A stretch of DNA of 11,250 bases from Nitrospinota bacterium (GTDB lineage Bacteria; UBA8248), in contig WTGD01000393.1 in assembly GCA_011523725.1 (NCBI GenBank), positions 1-11,250 on the forward strand. Reading direction: 5' to 3'. Each line of letters starts with the position of its first letter. Position 1 is the stretch's first letter. Shown here one piece after another: positions 1 through 5,029 of the stretch. The translations under genes and the position numbers were made by a program. The notes below the pieces were generated by a model. It had not been told where the DNA came from. It saw nothing but the letters and a program-made list of their open reading frames with translations, and searched no databases.

Positions 1-1
1 G

Positions 2-484
2 TTCCGCACCGAAATCGAGATGCACGTCGAAGCCCTGAACCACGCGGTGCGGAACATCGCCCCCGATCGCATGCGCATGCACATCTGCTGGGGCAGCACG
101 CTGGGGCCGCACCATGAGGACGTTCCGATCAAGGACATCATCGACATCGTCTTGAAGGGCGCGCCCTGCGCCGTTTCGTTCCCCGGCGCGAACCCCCGCC
201 ACGGCCATGAGTGGAAGGTTTGGCGCGAAGTCGACCTGCCCGAGGGCAAGAGCATCATCCCCGGCGTGATCGATTCGACGTCGAACTTCGTGGAACATCC
301 CGAGCTGGTGGCCGACCGCATCGTGAGCTACGCCGAGGCGGTGGGACGCGAGAACGTGATCGCCGGCGTCGATTGCGGTTTCGGCACTTTCGCCGGCCGG
401 GTGCAGGTGGACCGGCGCATCGTGTGGATGAAGATGGCCTCCCTCGCCGAGGGCGCGGCCCTGGCGTCCGAACGGCTCTGGTAG
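2..484 (+). CDS. Cobalamin-independent methionine synthase (MetE C-terminal) family protein, 3' part
   Basis: This is the C-terminal 160 residues of a gene that begins before the window; the frame is open from base 2 and ends at TAG 482-484. It resembles the C-terminal catalytic barrel of the MetE / methionine synthase II / epoxyalkane:CoM transferase superfamily, which uses a zinc-bound thiol as methyl acceptor. Candidate zinc ligands are visible: a His-x-Cys pair (His at 80-82, Cys at 86-88, in MHICWG) and a later Cys in the VDCGFG motif (374-376). The last stretch, with VWMKMASLAEGAALAS, is the usual closing helix of these proteins. Many relatives are stand-alone single-domain proteins of about 350-400 residues that are not true methionine synthases, so the substrate is uncertain. 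No neighbour in the window clarifies the pathway, and a GC-poor gap separates it from hsp20. Confidence 0.85.
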   Translation, partial: FRTEIEMHVEALNHAVRNIAPDRMRMHICWGSTLGPHHEDVPIKDIIDIVLKGAPCAVSFPGANPRHGHEWKVWREVDLPEGKSIIPGVIDSTSNFVEHPELVADRIVSYAEAVGRENVIAGVDCGFGTFAGRVQVDRRIVWMKMASLAEGAALASERLW

Positions 485-582
485 GGCGAAAAGCGCTAAG
501 TAGCATACTGGCGGCGTTCGTATACCCGGAGCAGCCATTCCTCTAGTTGATTCACGCCAATCAGGAAAATTCCGTCTGTGCC

Positions 583-614
583 GCAGGTCAGGCGGGGGAC
601 TGCTTTCGTTTTTT
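583..614 (+). terminator. Possible rho-independent terminator
   Basis: A six-pair stem (583-589 with 598-603, one bulged G) is followed by a T-rich run at 604-614 (TTTCGTTTTTT). It lies about 100 bases after the stop of the MetE-like gene and could end that transcript. The stem is short and bulged, so the call is tentative. Confidence 0.3.
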
Positions 615-696
615 CTGACGTAAGCCGCTCGATAGAACACTCTCTCTCCAGTGGAACACACCACCGCACGCAGTAAATCCACGTTGCTCGAATAAT

Positions 697-728
697 TTTT
701 TTGAAAAAACGTGAATTTTTTCAAAAAA
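697..728. promoter_or_regulatory. 13-bp inverted repeat upstream of the hsp20 promoter
   Basis: TTTTTTGAAAAAA at 697-709 and its exact reverse complement at 716-728 are separated by six bases (CGTGAA). The repeat ends 14 bases before the -35 box. It could be an A-tract UP element, an intrinsically bent region or an operator. It does not resemble the CIRCE element (TTAGCACTC-N9-GAGTGCTAA) that HrcA uses. The function is inferred from position only. Confidence 0.45.
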
Positions 729-742
729 TGCGCATTTCTTGT

Positions 743-771
743 TGACAAACGCAAAAAACGGCCTATATATA
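743..771 (+). promoter_or_regulatory. Sigma70-type promoter of hsp20
   Basis: TTGACA at 743-748 is a perfect -35 box. After a 17-base spacer, TATATA at 766-771 matches the -10 consensus in five of six positions. Transcription would start near 778, leaving a leader of about 115 bases before the hsp20 ATG. The setting is AT-rich within otherwise GC-rich DNA, which adds weight. The match is to the housekeeping sigma consensus, not to a sigma32 promoter (CTTGAA and CCCCATNT). Confidence 0.65.
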
Positions 772-787
772 AAGTATATTACATAAT

Positions 788-816
788 ATTATATGAGTGT
801 TTATAACTCATATAAT
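788..816 (+). promoter_or_regulatory. Hairpin at the 5' end of the hsp20 leader
   Basis: An 11-bp perfect stem (788-798 with 806-816) closes a seven-base loop, starting about ten bases after the predicted transcription start. Further on, TTGGTTT (816-822) can pair with AAACCAA (849-855), and GGGGA (845-849) with TCCCC (857-861), so these two pairings compete. Such a leader could protect the mRNA or act as a temperature-sensitive switch. I see no strong sequestration of the AGGAGG site itself, so a thermometer role is only a possibility. Confidence 0.45.
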
Positions 817-892
817 TGGTTTTCAGCCGCTAAACATGAAATATGGGGAAACCAAGTCCCCGAAACCACTTTCACTGTCAGGAGGATGAACA

Positions 893-1309
893 ATGCCCAA
901 TCTGATGAGAAACACTTCGATTCACGACGTTTTCAACCGCATGCTGGAAGATTCCTTCGCCCGGCCGTTCACGCATGATGGCGAGGAAGGGATTCTGCCC
1001 GTCGACATCGCGCAAACCGAGAAGGACGTCGTGGTGCGCGCGTCGCTTCCGGGGTACAGGAAAGAAGATGTCGACCTCAGGATCGAGAAAGGCGTCCTCT
1101 CCATCAAGGCTTCGAAGCAGCGAGAAACCGAAGTCGAGGACGAGAAGTACTACCGCCGCGAGCGATTCATGGGTTCCGTGAGCCGCCGCATCGTGCTGCC
1201 CGGCATCGTGCAGAACGACGCATCGAGCGCCGAACTCGTGGACGGCGTTCTCACGCTACGCGTACCCATCGCCGAGGCGAACAAGCCGAAGCAGATCCTC
1301 ATCAGCTAG
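893..1309 (+). CDS. Small heat-shock protein, Hsp20 / alpha-crystallin family
   Basis: This 138-residue protein is an ATP-independent cytoplasmic chaperone that holds unfolding proteins for later refolding by DnaK and ClpB. Its size is typical for bacterial Hsp20. The N-terminal arm (about 1-35) is followed by an alpha-crystallin domain (about 36-128) with the family signatures A-SLPGY (50-55) and GVLTLRVP (118-125). The C-terminal tail carries an I-x-I anchor (ILI, 135-137) that mediates oligomer assembly. The ATG at 893 is favoured by a perfect AGGAGG at 880-885, seven bases upstream. It appears monocistronic, with its own promoter upstream and a hairpin downstream. Expression is probably stress-responsive, but no sigma32 box is evident. 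Confidence 0.95.
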   Translation: MPNLMRNTSIHDVFNRMLEDSFARPFTHDGEEGILPVDIAQTEKDVVVRASLPGYRKEDVDLRIEKGVLSIKASKQRETEVEDEKYYRRERFMGSVSRRIVLPGIVQNDASSAELVDGVLTLRVPIAEANKPKQILIS

Positions 1310-1324
1310 GAAAACCCGCCCGTC

Positions 1325-1351
1325 CGGCCCCCGGCATCGCGCCGGGGGCCG
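1325..1351 (+). terminator. Hairpin after hsp20, probable transcription end
   Basis: An 11-bp perfect GC-rich stem (1325-1335 with 1341-1351) closes a five-base loop, 16 bases past the hsp20 stop codon. No T-run follows, so it is either a non-canonical terminator or a 3'-end protecting hairpin. Confidence 0.55.
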
Positions 1352-1445
1352 CTGTGCTTGAACGCTCCCCGCTTCCCGTATTTCTACGAGTCAATCCTGT
1401 ATTATCGTCAGGTATCCTGAGAACGCCGGCTCAGCCCGAGTCGCA

Positions 1446-1742
1446 AGGGGTTGTTGAAAAACCCGCCTGGTAAGGGGGGTTGGGGGGTTACTGCCCCGAC
1501 GAACGAGGTTTGGCGCGACCGATGAAAGAGCAAGATACACTCCCCCCTTGAGGGGGAGTCGAAGAGCTGAGGGCGCAAGCCCGAAAGCGATTCGGTGGGG
1601 GGTATAATTCGGAATGGCGAAAAAACATGTTTTACCCCCCACCGATTCAGCCTTCGCACAAACCGCTCGGCTTCATCGACTCCCCCTCAAGGGGGGAGTG
1701 AAATTCGGTGCACTCCTTTTGTGGACCTTTTCAACAGCCCCT
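1446..1742. mobile_element. MITE-like palindromic non-coding element
   Basis: This is a roughly 297-bp non-coding block. Its ends form an imperfect terminal inverted repeat: 1446-1460 against 1728-1742, 14 of 15 bases matching, core TGTTGAAAA. Inside lies a large dyad. The 23 bases at 1538-1560 are repeated exactly in reverse complement at 1678-1700, and 1593-1604 (CGGTGGGGGGTA) pairs with 1633-1644. Diverged complementary sequence lies between these pairs, and AAAACATGTTTT (1622-1633) is near the centre. Each 23-mer is also a hairpin by itself, for example 1679-1686 with 1692-1699. No transposase frame is present and the short frames crossing it are not gene-like. No target-site duplication could be identified. 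It lies between convergent hsp20 and the prpD-like gene and may also work as a terminator for both. Confidence 0.6.
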
Positions 1743-1743
1743 C

Positions 1744-3132
1744 TCACGCCCCCGCCACGGTGAGGCGGATGAGTTTCTCCGCTTTTTCCTCTGCATCCAG
1801 AGCACGGCAGGTTTCGATGATTTCCCTGTAGCGTGATTCCGGTATCGGCAGCCCCGGTGCGATGCCGCTGATGCGCTCCGCGAGTTCATCGAAGCTGAAG
1901 ATGAACTCCCGCCCGGTGGCCTGTCTGGTGAAGACCCCTCTTTCTTTCGTGAAGATGCGCACCCTGGGGGCGAAAAGCCCCATCTCGCGGGAGGGGACGA
2001 TGCGCACGCGCTCCATCATCTCGAGCACCCCGGGCGGGTCGTCCTGGCCCGGCGGGTCGTTCAATAGCGGATAGCCGCGCTCGACGACGCCGAAGGCCGC
2101 GTAGTAATGCGTGCTGCCCGGGCTGGGCGCGCCGTCTTCTCTGCGGTTCGCGAAGGCGGGGCTCGGGTATTGGGTCTCCAGCCAGTTCACTTGCGTCTCG
2201 ACGCGCTCGACCTCTTCGGGGCGGATGTCGTTCTCCTCGCAGAGGCCCGCCGTCACGTCGATGTGGGCCAAGTTGTAGCCCGAGGTGGAATAGATGCGGA
2301 ACAGCGTCTCGAGGAACAGCCAATTCTCCCCCAGACCCTCGGTGATTCCCTCCAGGCTCGTTCTCGCATCGCCCGTGAAGCTGTAGGTCAGGCGGCCCTC
2401 GTTGTTGCCCGTATAAGCGTGGTAGAAGCCGGCTTCTCCCTCCAGCACCGTTTCCCCGCCGACGTGGCCCCGTTCGGCGAGGTCCGCCGCGAGGAGGGCG
2501 TTTCGCACCGCACCGCCCTCTCTGAGCGCCTGCCCCCCGCTGCGCGGGCCTTCCAGGTTTCCGCTCGCAAGGCTCGCGCAGAGCGCAATTGCGCTGTTCA
2601 GCTGATCCTCGTCCAGGCCCATGATCTTCGCGGCGGCGACGGCGGCCCCGAAAATCCCGAAAACGGGCCCCGCATGAAAGCCGCGCGACATCACCGTGGG
2701 TATGAAGTCCGACGCCAGGCGCTCCATGACCTCATAGCCCGCGGCGACGCCCGTCAGGAATTCCGCCCCCGAGGTTCCTCTCGTTTCCGCGGCGGCGAGG
2801 GCGGCGGGGATGATAGACGTTCCCGGATGGGTGAGCATGCGGAAGGTATCCCACTTGCCGCCCGCCAGCGCCATTTCCGCGTTCGCGAAGGCGGCACCCC
2901 CCTTCGTCGCCCCGGCTCCGCTCACCATGATGGTCGCGCCTGCGTGGACGCCCGCTTCTTCCTCGGTGATGAGGGCGACGGCCCTCCGCCCGTCTTCGGT
3001 TTGGGAGCCTAAAAGAGTAGAGGAGACGGCTTGCAGGGTGACGCCCCTGGCGCGGTCGACGACTTCGCCCGGCAGGTCCTCGAAGCGAAGCCCCGCCGCC
3101 CATCTTGCGAGCCTGCGGCTCAAGGACGCCAT
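1744..3132 (-). CDS. MmgE/PrpD family protein
   Basis: This 462-residue protein matches the MmgE/PrpD family, which includes 2-methylcitrate dehydratase (PrpD) and cis-aconitate or iminodisuccinate-type lyases acting on small carboxylates. The length is normal (450-480). Visible family features are the all-alpha N-terminal half with the WDTFRMLTHPGTSIIPAA segment (Asp95 and His102 match catalytic positions in relatives), the RGFHAGPVFGIFGAA segment (His153), the GLDEDQL turn, and the LEGEAGFYHAYTG motif that closes the core before the lid domain. The ATG at 3130-3132 is supported by GGGGAGG on the reverse strand (complement of 3141-3147), eight bases upstream. It stands alone: no prpB, prpC or regulator is adjacent, so the methylcitrate cycle is not supported and the substrate is unknown. 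Its TGA lies one base from the end of the adjacent MITE-like element. Confidence 0.9.
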   Translation of the reverse strand: MASLSRRLARWAAGLRFEDLPGEVVDRARGVTLQAVSSTLLGSQTEDGRRAVALITEEEAGVHAGATIMVSGAGATKGGAAFANAEMALAGGKWDTFRMLTHPGTSIIPAALAAAETRGTSGAEFLTGVAAGYEVMERLASDFIPTVMSRGFHAGPVFGIFGAAVAAAKIMGLDEDQLNSAIALCASLASGNLEGPRSGGQALREGGAVRNALLAADLAERGHVGGETVLEGEAGFYHAYTGNNEGRLTYSFTGDARTSLEGITEGLGENWLFLETLFRIYSTSGYNLAHIDVTAGLCEENDIRPEEVERVETQVNWLETQYPSPAFANRREDGAPSPGSTHYYAAFGVVERGYPLLNDPPGQDDPPGVLEMMERVRIVPSREMGLFAPRVRIFTKERGVFTRQATGREFIFSFDELAERISGIAPGLPIPESRYREIIETCRALDAEEKAEKLIRLTVAGA

Positions 3133-3183
3133 TTTTGTGGCCTCCCCGGGGGTGCGGTGTGCGTTTCAAGGATGAGTAATCGC

Positions 3184-3373
3184 CCGGCCTGCGGGGGGTG
3201 GAAAAAGTCCTGATGAGCGGAGATTTGGCGTAACCGGGAAGGGACGGTTTTTGTAGGGGCTGCATATATGCGGCCCATGACGGGCGGCGAACAAAGGCCG
3301 GGTCGCATGTATGCGACCCCTACACGCAAATTTCTCCTCTCTGGCTTTTTCAACAGTCCGGCCTGCGGGGGGT
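3184..3373. repeat. Repeat cluster: 16-bp direct repeats around an inverted-repeat element
   Basis: The 16-base sequence CCGGCCTGCGGGGGGT occurs at 3184-3199 and again at 3358-3373. Between the copies, GTGGAAAAAGTC (3198-3209) and the reverse complement GTTGAAAAAGCC (3343-3354) form an imperfect 12-bp inverted pair, 10 of 12 matching. The right end carries CTTTTTCAACAG, which matches the terminal motif of the element at 1446-1742. The structure looks like a small non-autonomous mobile or MITE-like unit of about 157 bp. Confidence 0.5.
3252..3324. repeat. REP-like inverted repeat
   Basis: Two 25-base arms (3252-3276 and 3300-3324), both beginning TGTAGGGG when read inward from their outer ends, are complementary at all but about four or five positions, with a 23-base spacer. 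The right arm contains its own hairpin (GGTCGCAT at 3301-3308 with ATGCGACC at 3311-3318). The layout resembles dispersed REP/BIME-type intergenic palindromes. It is nested in the larger repeat cluster. Confidence 0.55.
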
Positions 3374-3593
3374 TGATGCTGGGAATGATGGTCATGGAAC
3401 CGCGAGTCCTCGAAACATGGATGAAACAAAACAGAAACGACAATTTAACCGAACCGCAAGATTCCCGTAAAGAAATCTCTCTATATTTCCATCCTGTCAA
3501 TGAACATTTTCCATGTCCCATTCATTTTTCAGGCTGCACAAGGCGGCCGCGTCAATAAGTTAATTTCTGACAGAAGCAGGGGAGATAGAAAGA

Positions 3594-4919
3594 ATGAAGA
3601 ACAAGAAGCCGGCTGGTACGGAAAAGCTGTCCCGAAGGAGGTTTTTGAAGAAAGCGGGAGCGATGGGGCTCGGCGCCGCGGCGATGAGCGCGCTCCCGTT
3701 CCCGAACGTGCTCCGGGCGGCTGAGCCCATCAAGATCGGGGTTCTGCATTCTCTGAGCGGGACCATGGCGATCAGCGAGGTTTCGCTGCGCGACGTGGTC
3801 ATAATGGCCGTGGAGGAGATCAACTCTGCGGGCGGCGTGATGAAGCGCCCCATCAAGCCCGTGGTCGTCGACCCGGCGTCCGACTGGGATTTGTTCGCCG
3901 AAAAGGCGAAGCAGCTTCTCCTGAAGGACAAGGTGGACGTCACCTTCGGCTGCTGGACGTCGGTAAGCCGAAAATCCGTTCTTCCCGTGTATGAGAAGAA
4001 TAATGGTCTTTTATTCTATCCGGTGCAGTACGAGGGCGAGGAGTGCTCGAAGAACGTCTTCTACACGGGCGCGACGCCGAACCAGCAGTTGATTCCGGCG
4101 GCGGACTACATGATGAGCGAGGACGGCGGCGGGTTCAAGAAGTTCTACCTGCTCGGCACCGACTACGTGTTCCCGCGCACGGCGAACAAGATCCTCCGGG
4201 CCTTCCTGCTGGCGAAGGGCGTGCCGGCCTCGAACATCATGGAAGAGTACACGCCCTTCCACCACCAGGATTACCAGACCATCGTGGGCAAGGTGAAATC
4301 CTTCGCCTCGGGCGGCGACGCCGCCGTGCTCAGCACCATCAACGGCGACAGCAACGTGCCCTTCTACAAGGAGTTCGCGAACCAGGGTCTCCGCTCCGAA
4401 GACGTGCCCATCATGGCGTTCAGCGTGGCGGAGGACGAGCTGCGCGGCATGGACTCGAAATCGCTCGTCGGGCACCTGGCGGCCTGGAACTACTACCAGT
4501 CGATCGACACGCCGCAGAACAAGAAGTTCGTGAAGGACTTCAAGACCTACTGCAAGAAAAAAGGCCTGCCCGGCGGCGCCGGCCGCGTGACGGACGACCC
4601 CATCGAGGCGGCCTACCTCGGCGTCTACATCTGGAAGCAGGCGGTCGAGAAAGCGGGCACCACGAAGGTGGACGACGTCCGCAAGGCGGCCTACGGCATG
4701 GGCTTCGAGGCGCCGGGCGGATTCAAGAAGATCGACGAGAAGAACCACCACCTGCACAAGCCCGTGCTCATCGGCGAAATCCTCAAGAACGGGCAATTCG
4801 AAATCGTCTCGCAGACGAAGGGCCTCGTGGCGCCCGAACCCTGGAGCAAGTACACGAGTCCGGACAAGAGCTGTGACTGGGTAAATCACCAGGGAACGTA
4901 TAAGAAAACGACGGCCTAG
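3594..4919 (+). CDS. urtA: Urea ABC transporter substrate-binding protein UrtA
   Basis: UrtA is the periplasmic urea receptor of the UrtABCDE high-affinity importer. The 441-residue length fits the family. The N terminus has a twin-arginine signal (SRRRFLKK, 13-20), a hydrophobic stretch (21-35) and a likely cleavage site after LRAA (about residue 43), so it should be exported folded by the Tat system. The mature part is a two-lobed periplasmic binding protein of the Leu/Ile/Val type, starting PIKIGVLHSLSGTMA. The segments GCWTSVSRKSVLPVYE, LFYPVQYEGEE and FYTGATPNQQ are characteristic of UrtA as opposed to amide-binding AmiC/FmdD relatives. The ATG is preceded by AGGGGAGA (3578-3585). It is the first gene of the urt-ure cluster, separated from urtB by a hairpin that may let it be made in excess. 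Tat export of UrtA-like proteins is also seen elsewhere. Confidence 0.96.
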   Translation: MKNKKPAGTEKLSRRRFLKKAGAMGLGAAAMSALPFPNVLRAAEPIKIGVLHSLSGTMAISEVSLRDVVIMAVEEINSAGGVMKRPIKPVVVDPASDWDLFAEKAKQLLLKDKVDVTFGCWTSVSRKSVLPVYEKNNGLLFYPVQYEGEECSKNVFYTGATPNQQLIPAADYMMSEDGGGFKKFYLLGTDYVFPRTANKILRAFLLAKGVPASNIMEEYTPFHHQDYQTIVGKVKSFASGGDAAVLSTINGDSNVPFYKEFANQGLRSEDVPIMAFSVAEDELRGMDSKSLVGHLAAWNYYQSIDTPQNKKFVKDFKTYCKKKGLPGGAGRVTDDPIEAAYLGVYIWKQAVEKAGTTKVDDVRKAAYGMGFEAPGGFKKIDEKNHHLHKPVLIGEILKNGQFEIVSQTKGLVAPEPWSKYTSPDKSCDWVNHQGTYKKTTA

Positions 4920-4928
4920 TCGCAAGAA

Positions 4929-4966
4929 CCGCCCGGGGGAGCCGGCTACGGCTCCCTCATGGGCGG
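4929..4966 (+). promoter_or_regulatory. Intercistronic hairpin between urtA and urtB
   Basis: An 8-bp perfect inner stem (4937-4944 with 4949-4956, four-base loop) sits inside an outer 6-bp stem (CCGCCC 4929-4934 with GGGCGG 4961-4966). No T-run follows. This type of structure is common after binding-protein genes of ABC transporters, where it protects the upstream mRNA or partly attenuates transcription so that the receptor outnumbers the permease. That role is inferred. Confidence 0.55.
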
Positions 4967-5018
4967 CCAAAAGAAAAACGAGTGAATCGCAAATACCGGC
5001 GATGTGCCAAATACGGCG

Positions 5019-5028
5019 AAGGAGGGGG
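5019..5028 (+). promoter_or_regulatory. Ribosome binding site that decides the urtB start
   Basis: AAGGAGGGGG lies just before the ATG at 5030 and is the only strong Shine-Dalgarno sequence near the gene start. It favours this ATG over the in-frame GTG at 4982, which has no such site. Confidence 0.6.
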
Positions 5029-5029
5029 T

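Larger units (their letters stand above)
485..742. other. Intergenic region with possible reverse-strand gene relic
   Basis: No forward gene is seen between the MetE-like stop and the hsp20 promoter. On the reverse strand one frame stays open for 74 codons, from about 720 down to a TAG at 496-498. It has no ATG and no convincing ribosome binding site; a GTG at 664-666 could give 56 residues. The translated end (GVNQLEEWLLRVYERR then QYAT and stop) reads like protein, so this may be the tail of a decayed gene, but I do not recognise it. Base composition drops sharply to AT-rich from about 690 on. Confidence 0.3.
3133..3593. other. Divergent intergenic region between the prpD-like gene and urtA
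   Basis: This 461-bp gap must hold the promoters of both the reverse prpD-like gene and the forward urea operon. The half nearer prpD is filled by a repeat cluster (3184-3373). The half nearer urtA (3374-3593) is relatively AT-rich. I find only weak -10-like sequence there (TATATT at 3482-3487, no good -35) and no clear sigma54 -24/-12 pair, so the operon promoter is not located. Short frames here are built from repeat sequence and look non-coding. Confidence 0.5.

Noticed and set aside
778..892. A canonical ROSE RNA thermometer before hsp20
   Set aside because: The typical short pyrimidine-GCU segment pairing with the AGGA of the ribosome binding site is not evident. Only other hairpins are seen.
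793..978. A 61-codon frame starting in the hsp20 leader and overlapping the hsp20 start
   Set aside because: It has no ribosome binding site and begins inside the 5' hairpin, and more than 80 bases overlap hsp20 in another frame. A leader peptide cannot be fully excluded.
1440..1750. Target-site duplication flanking the MITE-like element
   Set aside because: The bases just outside the terminal repeats do not match each other for any clear length, so insertion cannot be proved from this window.
2107..3012. A 301-codon forward frame opposite the prpD-like gene
   Set aside because: It is antisense to a gene with clear family motifs and a good ribosome binding site. The translation is Arg/Ala/Gly-rich and featureless.
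3120..3558. Short frames on both strands across the prpD-urtA gap
   Set aside because: They are made largely of repeat sequence (the direct repeats and the palindrome) and show no protein-like signature.
3374..3593. A sigma54 (NtrC-type) promoter before urtA, expected for nitrogen-controlled urea uptake
   Set aside because: No convincing TGGCAC-N5-TTGC pair was found, and there is no clear NtcA-type or NtrC-type palindrome.
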